Shown one piece after another: positions 26,301 through 34,765 of a stretch of 64,000 nt of DNA. Made by a program: the position numbers and the translations under genes. Origin of the DNA: Duganella qianjiadongensis (GTDB lineage: Bacteria; Pseudomonadota; Gammaproteobacteria; Burkholderiales; Burkholderiaceae_D); the NCBI RefSeq assembly GCF_009857915.1, contig NZ_WWCM01000008.1, positions 62,001-126,000 on the forward strand, read 5' to 3'. Below the pieces are notes generated by a model that was not told where the DNA came from, searched no databases, and saw nothing but the letters and a program-made list of their open reading frames with translations. How positions within the stretch are numbered: position 1 is the first letter of the stretch; each line of letters starts with the position of its first letter.

Positions 26301-27731
26301 ATGAATATCGTGCCTATCCGCGACGCTGCCGCGCCCAAGTTCCAGCCCTATATCCGCCAGACCATCAGCCGTGCGCGCCAGTGGGAGTGGCTGGCGCCCG
26401 ATCTGCAGGAAGCCGTGCGGGTGGTGTCGCATGTGCTGCCGTTCCGCACCAATGCCTATGTGATGGACCAGCTGATCGACTGGAACAACGTGCCCAACGA
26501 TCCGATTTTCCGCATGACTTTCCCCCACCGCGACATGCTGGCGCCGGACGATTATGCGCAGCTGCGCGAACTGGTGCTGGCGCAGGGGCAGGGCCAGCCG
26601 CCATCGGCGGCGCTGGCCGCGCTGGTGCAGCGTATCCGGCTGCGCATGAATCCCCATCCGGCCGGACAGATGACGCACAACGTGCCGCGCGTGAACGATG
26701 CGCCGCTCAAGGGCATGCAGCATAAGTACAAGGAAACCGTGCTGTTCTTCCCCAGCGCGGGCCAGACCTGTCACGCCTATTGCACCTTCTGCTTCCGCTG
26801 GCCGCAGTTTGTCGGCATGGACGATATGAAATTCGATGCGGCCGAATCGCAGCAGCTATGTGCCTATCTGGCACTGCATCCGGAAGTGACGGACGTGTTG
26901 ATTACCGGCGGCGATCCGCTGATCATGAATACCCGCGCACTGGCCGAAGTGATCGAGCCGCTGCTGGCGCCCCAGCTGGCGCACATCCAGAACATCCGCA
27001 TCGGCACCAAATCGGTGGCCTACTGGCCGCAGCGCTTCGTCAGCGATCGCGACGCGGACGATTTGCTGCGCCTGTTCGGGAAAGTGGTGGCCAGCGGGCG
27101 CAATCTGGCCGTGATGGGGCATTACAGCCACGCGGTGGAACTGCGTCCCGACATCGCCCAGCAGGCCGTCAAACGCATCGTCGGCACGGGCGCCACCTTG
27201 CGCATGCAGGGACCGCTGATCCGCCACATCAACGAGGACCCGCATAGCTGGGCCGAACTGTGGCAGACCGGCGTGCGGCTGGGCGCGATTCCCTACTATA
27301 TGTTCGTCGAGCGCGATACCGGCCCGCGCGCATACTTCCAGCTGCCGCTGGCCAGAGCGCACGAGATATTCCAGTCCGCCTATCAGCTGGTGTCCGGCCT
27401 GGCGCGCACGGTGCGGGGGCCGTCCATGAGCGCTTTCCCCGGCAAGGTGGTGATCGACGGCGTGGCGCAGATCGGCGGCGAGAAAGTGTTCGCGCTACAG
27501 TTTCTGCAGGCGCGCAATCCCGACTGGGTGCGCAAGCCGTTCTACGCCCGCTACGATGCCCATGCCACCTGGATGGATGAACTGCAGCCTGCCTTCGGCA
27601 AGGATAAATTCTTCTTCGAGGAGGAGGGCGGCAGCCGCAGCGAAGCGCTGCCTGCCTACGCGCCGCGCAAGGTGATACCGCTGCGCCGGGCCGATGCTGG
27701 CAGCGACGCCGAGCTACCCCACTCGGCCTAG
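26301..27731 (+). CDS. KamA-family radical SAM aminomutase
   Basis: This 476-residue protein has the radical-SAM cluster motif CHAYCTFC (C157, C161, C164; CxxxCxxC), then VLITGGDPLIMN and a TIM-barrel core. K382 in SAFPGKVV sits where lysine 2,3-aminomutases hold pyridoxal phosphate. The family interconverts alpha- and beta-amino acids (classically lysine to beta-lysine). The start at 26301 is chosen for its GAGAGGAG ribosome binding site; an upstream in-frame ATG at 26241 lacks one. The CHAYCTFCFRW context differs from classical KamA and EpmB, so this is a divergent subfamily with unproven substrate. It is followed after 8 bases by an MFS transporter gene and then an oxygenase gene. Confidence 0.82.
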   Translation: MNIVPIRDAAAPKFQPYIRQTISRARQWEWLAPDLQEAVRVVSHVLPFRTNAYVMDQLIDWNNVPNDPIFRMTFPHRDMLAPDDYAQLRELVLAQGQGQPPSAALAALVQRIRLRMNPHPAGQMTHNVPRVNDAPLKGMQHKYKETVLFFPSAGQTCHAYCTFCFRWPQFVGMDDMKFDAAESQQLCAYLALHPEVTDVLITGGDPLIMNTRALAEVIEPLLAPQLAHIQNIRIGTKSVAYWPQRFVSDRDADDLLRLFGKVVASGRNLAVMGHYSHAVELRPDIAQQAVKRIVGTGATLRMQGPLIRHINEDPHSWAELWQTGVRLGAIPYYMFVERDTGPRAYFQLPLARAHEIFQSAYQLVSGLARTVRGPSMSAFPGKVVIDGVAQIGGEKVFALQFLQARNPDWVRKPFYARYDAHATWMDELQPAFGKDKFFFEEEGGSRSEALPAYAPRKVIPLRRADAGSDAELPHSA

Positions 27732-27739
27732 GTGGCATC

Positions 27740-28987
27740 ATGTCCGACCGCCACCTGTTCGGCATGGTGTTCCTGCCTTTCGCCTTCGGCCACTTCCTGC
27801 AGTGCCTGATGCGCAATGTGAACGCCACGCTGGCGCCGCAGTTGCTGGCGGCGCTGGCGCTGAGTCCTGACCAGCTAGGTCTGCTTACCAGCATCTACTT
27901 TCTCAGCTTCGCTCTCGTGCAGCTGCCGGTCGGCATGGCGCTTGACCGCTGGGGGCCGGCCCGCGTGCAATGGCCTTTGCTGCTGCTGGCCGTACTGGCC
28001 GCACTGGGCTTTGCCGGCGGCCAGCAATTGAGCCAGCTACTGGCGGCACGCGCTCTGCTGGGCTTCGGTCTGGGGGGCTGTTTCATGGCTGCGCTCAAGG
28101 CTTTTTCGCTGTGGGTAGAACCGGCGCGGCTGCCGGCAATGCAGGGCTATCTGGTGGCGGCAGGCGGCGTGGGCGCGGCGGCCGCCACGCTGCCGGTGCA
28201 CTGGCTGATGGCTTATCTAGGCTGGCGCGGCGTGTTTATCGGGCTGGCGCTGCTGGCGCTGGCTGCTGCGCTGCTGCTGCGCTGGTGCGCGCCGCAGGTG
28301 GCTGTCAACCGTGCAGCACCAGCCAGCAGCGCCGCGCTGCGGCTGGTGCTGCAGGATGCCAGCTTCCGTCAGGTATTGCAGCTGCTGCTGGTGCCGCACA
28401 TGGTCTATTTCGGCGTGCAGGGGCTGTGGCTGGGGCGCTGGCTCAGCGATGCAGGACATTATCCGGAAGCGCAAGTGGGCTACCTGCTGTATCTGAGCAT
28501 GGCGGCCATCATACTGGGTGCCATAGCCGTAGGCCAGCTGACGCAGTGGGCGGCACGGCGCGGTGTGGCCATGCTGCGCATTGCCGCCTGCGGCGTGGCG
28601 CTGTTCCTGCTGGTGCAGCTGGCCATGCTGTGGCGGTGGACGCCGGCCTATCCGGTGCTGGCCGTGCTGTTCACGCTGTCCGGCACGGCCACCGGCATGG
28701 ACTACACCATCCTTGCGCAGAATATGCCGCCCGGCCTGAATGCGCGGGCCGTCACGCTGCTCAATCTGCTGATTTTTCTCGGCGCTTTCGCCGTGCAGGC
28801 GGGCTTCGGGCTGGTGGTGGCGCTGTGGCCGTCCGACGCACAGCAGCACCTGCCGGCGCTGGCCTATCAGGCCGCATTCGGTCTGCTGATCGCCTTGCAG
28901 CTGCCCGGTCTACTGCGTTACCTGTGGCCTGCGCTATCCGGTAGAATGGGGCTACGTCCGGCCACCAGCCTTAGCACACCACGATGA
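27740..28987 (+). CDS. Major facilitator superfamily transporter
   Basis: This 415-residue inner-membrane protein has about twelve hydrophobic helices. The MFS A-motif-like loop between TM2 and TM3 appears as GMALDRWGPARVQWP, and the centre contains MQGYLVAAGGVGAAAATLP. It resembles permeases of the NarK/CynX-like or nitrate/cyanate-type branch, but the substrate cannot be read off. AGGTGG before the ATG (gap of 8 bases from the radical SAM gene) and the ATGA overlap with the oxygenase gene place it in the middle of a three-gene operon. Confidence 0.88.
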   Translation: MSDRHLFGMVFLPFAFGHFLQCLMRNVNATLAPQLLAALALSPDQLGLLTSIYFLSFALVQLPVGMALDRWGPARVQWPLLLLAVLAALGFAGGQQLSQLLAARALLGFGLGGCFMAALKAFSLWVEPARLPAMQGYLVAAGGVGAAAATLPVHWLMAYLGWRGVFIGLALLALAAALLLRWCAPQVAVNRAAPASSAALRLVLQDASFRQVLQLLLVPHMVYFGVQGLWLGRWLSDAGHYPEAQVGYLLYLSMAAIILGAIAVGQLTQWAARRGVAMLRIAACGVALFLLVQLAMLWRWTPAYPVLAVLFTLSGTATGMDYTILAQNMPPGLNARAVTLLNLLIFLGAFAVQAGFGLVVALWPSDAQQHLPALAYQAAFGLLIALQLPGLLRYLWPALSGRMGLRPATSLSTPR

Positions 28988-29862
28988 CAACTGCTAGCAG
29001 CGTATTCAATGCCTTGCCCGCCGAATGGCGCAACTGGATCATGGAGAATCTGGCACGCGGTTGCCGGCCACTGGATATGGCCAACAGCATGGCCGCTTCG
29101 GGCCAGCACAGCATGACGGTGGCGATGGCCGCCATCGATGCCGCGATTGCCCTGTGTGCCGATGGCAGCGGGGATGGGCCGGCGCAGAGTGCCTTCACGG
29201 CAGCGCAGCAGATGCCTTATATCGATTTGAGCAGCAACCGCATCAGCACACCGGACCGCGCGGTCGATGTGCTGTTCGTGCTGCAGCAGCCGCAAGTGAT
29301 CCTGCTGGGGAATGTGCTCAGTAGCGAAGAGTGCGATGCCATCGTGGCCCATTGCGGCAACCGCTACACGCGTTCTACCGTGACGGCGGAGAACGATGGC
29401 GCCAGCGTGGTCCACGAAGGGCGTACCAGCGAAATGGCTTTCATCCGGCGTGGCGAGGCGGAAGTGGCCGAGCGCATCGAGCGGCGGCTGGCCGCGCTGG
29501 CCCACTGGCCGGTAGAAAACGGCGAGCCTTTCCAGTTGCAGAAATACGGCGTGACGCAGGAGTACCGGCCCCATTACGACTGGCTCGATCCGGCAAGCAG
29601 CGGCCATCGCAGCCATCTGGCGCAGGGCGGCCAGCGGCTGGCTACTTTTGTGCTGTATCTGAGCGACGTGGAGCAGGGCGGCGGCACCTCTTTCCCCGGG
29701 CTGGGGCTGGAAATCTATCCGCGCAAGGGCAATGCCGTGTGGTTCCTGAATACCGACGCCAATCACCAGCCCGACCGCCAGACCCTGCACGCCGGCGCGC
29801 CCGTGGTGCGCGGCACCAAGATCATCGCCAACAAATGGCTGAGGCAGGGGCGCTACGGTTAG
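28984..29862 (+). CDS. 2OG-Fe(II) oxygenase, prolyl 4-hydroxylase-like
   Basis: This 292-residue protein carries the double-stranded beta-helix iron site: H197-x-D199 in RPHYDWLD and H269 in QTLHAG, with K279 (GTKIIANKW) as the 2-oxoglutarate-binding lysine. LSDVEQGGGTSFPGLG is typical of prolyl 4-hydroxylase alpha-subunit-like enzymes. Residues 1-110 form a less conserved N-terminal domain. Bacterial relatives hydroxylate proline residues in proteins or free amino acids. It overlaps the MFS gene by four bases (ATGA), so it is translated with it and with the KamA-like gene upstream. Confidence 0.88.
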   Translation: MTTASSVFNALPAEWRNWIMENLARGCRPLDMANSMAASGQHSMTVAMAAIDAAIALCADGSGDGPAQSAFTAAQQMPYIDLSSNRISTPDRAVDVLFVLQQPQVILLGNVLSSEECDAIVAHCGNRYTRSTVTAENDGASVVHEGRTSEMAFIRRGEAEVAERIERRLAALAHWPVENGEPFQLQKYGVTQEYRPHYDWLDPASSGHRSHLAQGGQRLATFVLYLSDVEQGGGTSFPGLGLEIYPRKGNAVWFLNTDANHQPDRQTLHAGAPVVRGTKIIANKWLRQGRYG

Positions 29863-29900
29863 AATGGCGGTCACCACCACCCTGCTAACCTAGGATAGAT

Positions 29901-30752
29901 ATGAGACTCGTACGTTATGGCCGTCCCGGCAAAGAGAAACCCGGCCTGATCGATGATGAAGGCAAGCTGCGCGACCTGTCCGGCGTGATCGGCGACATCG
30001 ATGCGGCGCAGCTGGCGCCGAAAGCACTGCGCAAACTGGAAAAACTGGCGCAAACCTCGCTGCCGCTGGTACGCGGTAATCCCCGTTTCGGCGTGCCGGT
30101 AGCGCGCGTGGGCAAGTTTATCGGCATAGGCCTGAACTACTCCGACCATGCGGCGGAAGCGGGCATGCCTATTCCGAAGGAGCCTATCGTGTTCATGAAG
30201 GCTATCAGCTGCCTGAACGGCCCGGATGATCCTGTCATGCTGCCGCAAGGTTCCAAAAAGACTGACTGGGAAGTGGAGCTGGGCGTGGTGATCGGCAGCC
30301 GCGCCCAGTATGTGAGCGAGGAAGAGGCGCTCAAATACGTGGCTGGCTACACCGTGGTCAACGACTTGTCCGAGCGCTCGTTCCAGCTGGAGCGGGGCCC
30401 GCAATGGGACAAAGGCAAGGGCTGCGACACCTTCGGCCCCGTCGGCCCATGGCTGGTGACGCCGGAAGATATCTACGATCCGCAGAAGCTCGATCTGTAT
30501 CTGGAGCTGAACGGCAAGCGCATGCAGACGGGTAGTACCGAAACCATGATTTTTACCGTGGCGCAGATCGTCAGCTATCTGTCGAAATTCATGACGCTGG
30601 AGCCGGGCGACATCATTGCTACCGGCACCCCGCCCGGCGTAGGCCAGGGCCGCAAGCCGCAACGCTTCCTGAAAAAAGGCGACAAACTGCGCCTCGGTAT
30701 CGCTGGTCTGGGCGAACAGCAGCAGGAAGTTATCGCCTGGCAGAAGCGCTAG
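29901..30752 (+). CDS. Fumarylacetoacetate hydrolase-family enzyme
   Basis: This 283-residue FAA-hydrolase-fold protein has the metal-binding acids in DWEVELGVVIG (E124, E126) and VNDLSERS (D155), plus IGIGLNYSDHAAE and GDIIATGTPPGVG. The family cleaves or hydrates beta-diketo or keto-enol acids (acylpyruvases, ureidoglycolate lyase-like and diketo-deoxy-sugar hydrolases); exact substrate is open. AGGATAG lies before the ATG. A TAGAAT at 29860-29865 overlapping the previous stop codon might serve as a -10 box. Its 3' end overlaps the convergent aminotransferase gene by 23 bases. Confidence 0.9.
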   Translation: MRLVRYGRPGKEKPGLIDDEGKLRDLSGVIGDIDAAQLAPKALRKLEKLAQTSLPLVRGNPRFGVPVARVGKFIGIGLNYSDHAAEAGMPIPKEPIVFMKAISCLNGPDDPVMLPQGSKKTDWEVELGVVIGSRAQYVSEEEALKYVAGYTVVNDLSERSFQLERGPQWDKGKGCDTFGPVGPWLVTPEDIYDPQKLDLYLELNGKRMQTGSTETMIFTVAQIVSYLSKFMTLEPGDIIATGTPPGVGQGRKPQRFLKKGDKLRLGIAGLGEQQQEVIAWQKR

Positions 30753-32085
30753 GCTTATCTATCCGTGACAGTGCAGCCGTGAGGGCGTCGCTCAGCCGGC
30801 CGGTGATATCGGCCAGTTCGCTATCACTGACGGTGAACGGCGGCGCCAGCAGGATATGGTCGCCGCGCTGGCCATCGATGGTGCCGCCCATGGGGTAGAC
30901 CAGCAGGCCGCAGGCCATCGCTGTCTCCTTCAACACTGCATGCAGCGCCAGCGCCGGATCGAACGGCGTTTTGCTGCTGCGCTCCTGCACCAGTTCCAGC
31001 GCCTGTAGCAAGCCGCGGCCACGGATATCGCCCACGTGCGGGTGGTCGCCAAACGCCTGCCGCAGCAGGCGGCGCAAGGTGGCGCCGCGGGTCGCTACTG
31101 CGCCCAGCAGATTATCGCGCTGTATCACCTTCTGCACGGCCAGCGCCGCCGCCGCCGCCACCGGATGCCCCATATAGGTGTGGCCATGCTGGAAAGCGCC
31201 GCTGCCATCGCGCAGGCGCTGGGCGATGTGGGCCCGTGCCAGCACGGCGCCTATCGGCTGGTAGCCGGCCCCCAGTCCTTTGCCCAGTACCACCAGATCG
31301 GGCAGCACGCCTTCCTGTTCGAACGCATACAGCGTGCCGGTGCGGCCCATGCCGCACATGACTTCATCGAGGATCAGCAGGATGCCGTACTGGTCGCACA
31401 GCTTGCGCACGCCGCGGAAGTAGCCGAACGTGGGCGGCACGGCGCCGGCCGTTGCCCCTACCACCGTCTCGGCGACAAAGCCGATGATGTTGTGCGGGCC
31501 GTGCGCGAGGATGCACTGCTCCAGTTCGGCCAGCAGCGCAGCCGTGTAATCGGAGCTGGTCTGGCCTTCGGCGCGCTCGCGGTATTCGAAGCAGGGCGCC
31601 ACCCGCGGCACTTCCATCAGCAGCGGCTCGAACGGGCGGCGGCGCCACGCATTGCCGCCTATGGCCAGCGCCCCCAGCGTATTACCGTGGTAGCTCTGGC
31701 GCCGCGCGATCAGCAGACTGCGGCTGTGCTGGCCCGCTTCGAGGTAATACTGGCGCCCCAGCTTGAGGGCCGCTTCCATCGCTTCCGAGCCGCCGGAAAC
31801 CAGATACACGTGATCGAGGTCGCCGGGCGCATCGTTAGCCAGCCGCTGGGCCAGTTCCTCAGCTGCCTGGCAGGTGAAAAAAGCCGTGTGGGCGTAAGCC
31901 AGCTGGTCGATCTGGGCGTGCATGGCGGCCAGCACCTCGGGGTGGCCGTGGCCCAGCGACGACACGGCAGCGCCGCCGCTGGCATCGAGATAGCTGCGAC
32001 CCTGCTGGTCGCGCAGCGTGATGCCGCTGGCGCTCGCCGCCACAGGTGGCGTGCGGCGCAGGTGACGGTGCAGCAGGTGGCTCAT
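30730..32085 (-). CDS. Class III PLP-dependent aminotransferase
   Basis: This 451-residue enzyme has the omega-aminotransferase layout: YLDASGGAAVSSLGHGHPEV near the N-terminus, LVSGGSEAMEAALKL near 95-108, YHGNTLGAL, D240-E241 in LILDEVMCGMGRTG, and the Schiff-base lysine K269 in VLGKGLGAGYQP. Family members use beta-alanine, polyamines or omega-amino acids as donors. The start at 32085 has GGAGG upstream; an open frame extends further 5' but into the divergent gene. The last 23 bases overlap the convergent FAA-hydrolase gene. Confidence 0.92.
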   Translation of the reverse strand: MSHLLHRHLRRTPPVAASASGITLRDQQGRSYLDASGGAAVSSLGHGHPEVLAAMHAQIDQLAYAHTAFFTCQAAEELAQRLANDAPGDLDHVYLVSGGSEAMEAALKLGRQYYLEAGQHSRSLLIARRQSYHGNTLGALAIGGNAWRRRPFEPLLMEVPRVAPCFEYRERAEGQTSSDYTAALLAELEQCILAHGPHNIIGFVAETVVGATAGAVPPTFGYFRGVRKLCDQYGILLILDEVMCGMGRTGTLYAFEQEGVLPDLVVLGKGLGAGYQPIGAVLARAHIAQRLRDGSGAFQHGHTYMGHPVAAAAALAVQKVIQRDNLLGAVATRGATLRRLLRQAFGDHPHVGDIRGRGLLQALELVQERSSKTPFDPALALHAVLKETAMACGLLVYPMGGTIDGQRGDHILLAPPFTVSDSELADITGRLSDALTAALSRIDKPSASARR

Positions 32086-32199
32086 GGCGTCCTCCCCGTA
32101 ATGACGGAAGTCCGACAATAAACCAGCGGCACTTGTGTTCTGTTGATCTATGCCGCACCATGGGCAAATAATGCTAGCCGTCGAATGGAAAGGATGACG

Positions 32200-32751
32200 A
32201 TGGAAGATCGCTTGGGAGCGCTGCCGTTTGCGGCGATGAGTGCGGCGCAGCAGGTAGCCGCGCAAGCGGTAATCGATGGCCCGCGCGGTGCATTGTACGG
32301 GCCGTTCGTACCGCTGATACGCAGTCCGGAACTGATGACGGCGGCGCAGCGCATGGGTGAATATCTGCGCTACCGCAGCGCCATCGGCACCCGCCTGACG
32401 GAACTGGCGATACTGGTCACGGCGCGCCAGTGGAGCCAGCAGGTGGAGTGGGCCATCCATGAACCGATCGCGCGCGAATATGGGATCAGTGATGCCATGA
32501 TCGCAGCGATAGCGCAGCGCCAGCGGCCGCTGGCGATGGCGCCGGATGAAGCGCTGGTGTACGACTTCTGCATCCAGCTACACCAGCAGCAGCGGGTGGA
32601 TGACGCTACCTATGCCGCAGTACTGGCCGCCTTCGGCGAACACGGGGTAGTGGATCTGATGGGGATAAACGGCTACTACACATTTCTGGCGATGGTGATG
32701 AATGCGGCACAGACCGCGGTGCCGCCATCGCCAGCGATGCCACTACCGTAA
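32200..32751 (+). CDS. Carboxymuconolactone decarboxylase-family protein
   Basis: This 183-residue all-helical protein matches the CMD family: YRSAIGTRLTELAILVTARQW followed by EWAIHEPIAREYGIS and a C-terminal VDLMGINGYYTFLAMVMNA. The AhpD-type CxxC is absent, so it is not a peroxiredoxin reductase. CMD-like enzymes without cysteines are often decarboxylases or isomerases of aromatic-acid pathways. The start at 32200 was chosen over ATGs at 32185 and 32194 because AAAGGA sits 6 bases before it. It is divergent from the aminotransferase gene across 114 bases. Confidence 0.82.
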   Translation: MEDRLGALPFAAMSAAQQVAAQAVIDGPRGALYGPFVPLIRSPELMTAAQRMGEYLRYRSAIGTRLTELAILVTARQWSQQVEWAIHEPIAREYGISDAMIAAIAQRQRPLAMAPDEALVYDFCIQLHQQQRVDDATYAAVLAAFGEHGVVDLMGINGYYTFLAMVMNAAQTAVPPSPAMPLP

Positions 32752-32778
32752 GCCCGCTGCCGTGAGCAGTGGCGGGCT
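32751..32778. terminator. Bidirectional hairpin between convergent genes
   Basis: AGCCCGC (32751-32757) and GCGGGCT (32772-32778) form a 7-bp stem that can be extended by an inner CTGC/GCAG pairing. It begins at the last base of the CMD stop codon and ends four bases before the esterase stop. No clear T-run on either strand. Confidence 0.5.
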
Positions 32779-32781
32779 GGA

Positions 32782-33453
32782 TTAGCCGATCAGCACGCGC
32801 TTGAGCCAGGCGCTGATGTGCACCACTTCTTCCTGACACAGCGAGTGCTGCATGTAGTAGTCGTGCCATTCGACGCTGTAGCCGAGCTGCTTGAGCAGGT
32901 CGCGCGACTGGGTGGCGCGGGCGATCGGTATCACCGGGTCCATCTGGCCGTGCACCATGAAGATAGGCGTGGCCAGACTTTGCGGCGTATGTTCGGCAGC
33001 AGCCTTGGCGGCGATAGGCACATAGCCGGACAGGCACATCATGCCGGCCAGTTTTTCCGGCTGGCGCATGCCCGTCTGCAGCGTCATGGCGCAGCCTTGC
33101 GAGAAGCCGGCCAGGATGATGCGGTCGGCCGGAATGCCGCGCGCCTTTTCCCGCGCGATCAGCGCTTCCACTTTGGCTTGCGAGGCGCGCAGCCCCGCTT
33201 CGTCTTCCTGCCGGCCCAGATCGGTATTCACGATGTCATACCATGCACGCATGACGTAGCCGCCGTTGATGGTGACGGGCATGGTGTCGGCGTTAGGGAA
33301 GATGAAACGGATGGCAGGCAGGCCGCTCAGATCGAGTTCGTGCAGCATGGGCACGAAGTCGTTGGCGTCGGCGCCCAGACCGTGCATCCAGATGATGGCG
33401 ACGGTGGGATTGGCACCGGTTTCTTTTTCGATGGTTTGCAGCAGTTGGCTCAT
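32782..33453 (-). CDS. Carboxylesterase / phospholipase family alpha/beta-hydrolase
   Basis: This 223-residue cytoplasmic serine hydrolase of the EstB/APT1-like family has IWMHGLGADANDF (oxyanion loop) and a catalytic triad S118 in GFSQG, D172 in VHGQMDPVIP and H203 in MQHSLC. It likely cleaves short-chain esters or acyl-phospholipids. AAGGAGT precedes the ATG. It lies 8 bases downstream of mog in an apparent yjgA-mog-esterase operon. Confidence 0.92.
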   Translation of the reverse strand: MSQLLQTIEKETGANPTVAIIWMHGLGADANDFVPMLHELDLSGLPAIRFIFPNADTMPVTINGGYVMRAWYDIVNTDLGRQEDEAGLRASQAKVEALIAREKARGIPADRIILAGFSQGCAMTLQTGMRQPEKLAGMMCLSGYVPIAAKAAAEHTPQSLATPIFMVHGQMDPVIPIARATQSRDLLKQLGYSVEWHDYYMQHSLCQEEVVHISAWLKRVLIG

Positions 33454-33461
33454 GGGACTCC

Positions 33462-34082
33462 TTAATTAACCGGCGCACGCAGGGCCGACTTGGGGCGGAA
33501 GGCTTTGCACTGGGCCGGATCGGTTTCCATATACGGGCCGCCGATCAGGTCGATGCAATACGGTACGGCGGCGAAAATGCCACCCACCAGCGTGGCGCCT
33601 TCGGCGTCCTTCAGGCCGCCCAGCGTTTCGGCGATGGCCTTGGGCTGGCCCGGCAGATTCAGTATCAGTGCAGCGTGGTCGGCGGTTTCGCGGATCACGG
33701 CGGTCTGGCGCGACAGGATGGCAGTCGGCACGAAGTGCAAACTGATCTGGCGCATCTGTTCGCCGAAGCCCGGCATTTCCTTGGTACCCACGGCCAGTGT
33801 GGCTTCCGGCGTGACATCGCGCCGCGCCGGTCCCGTGCCGCCGGTGGTCAGCACCAGATGGCAGCGCTGCTGGTCTACCAGCTCTTTGAGCGTGGCTTCG
33901 ATCTGCGGGCGCTCGTCGGCGATCAGGCGCGTCTCGACGCGGAACGGCGTGGTCAGCGTGCGTGCCAGCCAGTCCTGCAGGGCAGGGATGCCCTGATCCT
34001 GATACACGCCACCGCTGGCACGGTCGGAAATCGACACCAGCCCGATCAGCAGGGCATTGTCATCGCTCTGATTACGCGTCAT
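33462..34082 (-). CDS. mog: Molybdopterin adenylyltransferase
   Basis: MogA adenylylates molybdopterin before molybdenum insertion by MoeA. The 206-residue protein shows the MoCF-biosynthesis fold: IGLVSISDRASGGVYQDQG, LVLTTGGTGPARRDVTPEAT (the conserved TGGTGxxxRD) and LPGQPKAIAETL near the C-terminus. Its start overlaps the end of yjgA by 11 bases, so translation is coupled. The order yjgA-mog opposite pmbA is common in Burkholderiales. Confidence 0.93.
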   Translation of the reverse strand: MTRNQSDDNALLIGLVSISDRASGGVYQDQGIPALQDWLARTLTTPFRVETRLIADERPQIEATLKELVDQQRCHLVLTTGGTGPARRDVTPEATLAVGTKEMPGFGEQMRQISLHFVPTAILSRQTAVIRETADHAALILNLPGQPKAIAETLGGLKDAEGATLVGGIFAAVPYCIDLIGGPYMETDPAQCKAFRPKSALRAPVN

Positions 34083-34671
34083 CTTCTTCGCTATCGGTTT
34101 CGGCGGCGTCGCCGCCGGCGGCCTTCTTCTTGTCCGCTTCGATCTGCTTCAGAATCTGGAAGATTTCGCGATAGGCTTTAGGCGGCTTGTTCTCGGCCTG
34201 TTCCTTGCGGGCGTTGCGGATCAGCGTGCGCAGGTGCTGCACATCGAGTTCCGGATTTTCCGCCAGCAGGGCGGTCAGGGCGTTGTCGTCGGCCAGCAGC
34301 TTGTCGCGGCGGCGTTCCAGCGCGTGCATGGCGGCCGTATCGGCTTTGGAGGCGCCTTTCCAGCTGTCGATAGCGCGCTGGATGGCCGCTACTTCCTCTT
34401 CGTCCAGCGTGCGCATCTTTTTGCCCACGAACTGCATCTGACGGCGCCGGCCTTCGTGGTTGGTGATGGTCTGGCATTCGAGGATGGCGTCGCGCACGTC
34501 CTCGGGCATAGGCACCCGTTTTACCCGGTCGCGCGGTTCGTTGACGAGGGCTTCACCCAGTTCCTGCAGGGCGTTGACCTGACGTTTGAGCTCGGACTTG
34601 GAAGGGCGTTCGTACTCCTGCTCGAATTCTTTCGAGCTAAAGCCGACGGCTCCGCGATTAGGATTTACCAT
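34072..34671 (-). CDS. yjgA: Ribosome-associated protein YjgA (DUF615; DarP-like)
   Basis: This 199-residue helical, highly charged protein matches the YjgA/DUF615 family: FEQEYERPSKSELKRQVNALQELGEALV, then RRRQMQFVGKKMRTLDEEEV and ELDVQHLRTLIRNARKEQ. E. coli YjgA (DarP) aids maturation of the large ribosomal subunit. The start at 34671 gives the family length. It is divergent from pmbA with a shared 94-base region in which TATGAT (34726-34731) could be the pmbA -10 box. A tandem CTGTAAA pair lies at 34705-34718. Confidence 0.92.
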   Translation of the reverse strand: MVNPNRGAVGFSSKEFEQEYERPSKSELKRQVNALQELGEALVNEPRDRVKRVPMPEDVRDAILECQTITNHEGRRRQMQFVGKKMRTLDEEEVAAIQRAIDSWKGASKADTAAMHALERRRDKLLADDNALTALLAENPELDVQHLRTLIRNARKEQAENKPPKAYREIFQILKQIEADKKKAAGGDAAETDSEEDDA

Positions 34672-34765
34672 ATTATTAACTTTCTCTTCGGTGCGTGGCC
34701 GCACCTGTAAACTGTAAACGACTGCTATGATACCTGTTTTAGCAGTCACCCGAAGATTACAGCCC

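Noticed and set aside
34705..34718. Tandem CTGTAAA repeat between yjgA and pmbA
   Set aside because: Two copies of a 7-mer are too short to support a claim; noted only in the yjgA entry.
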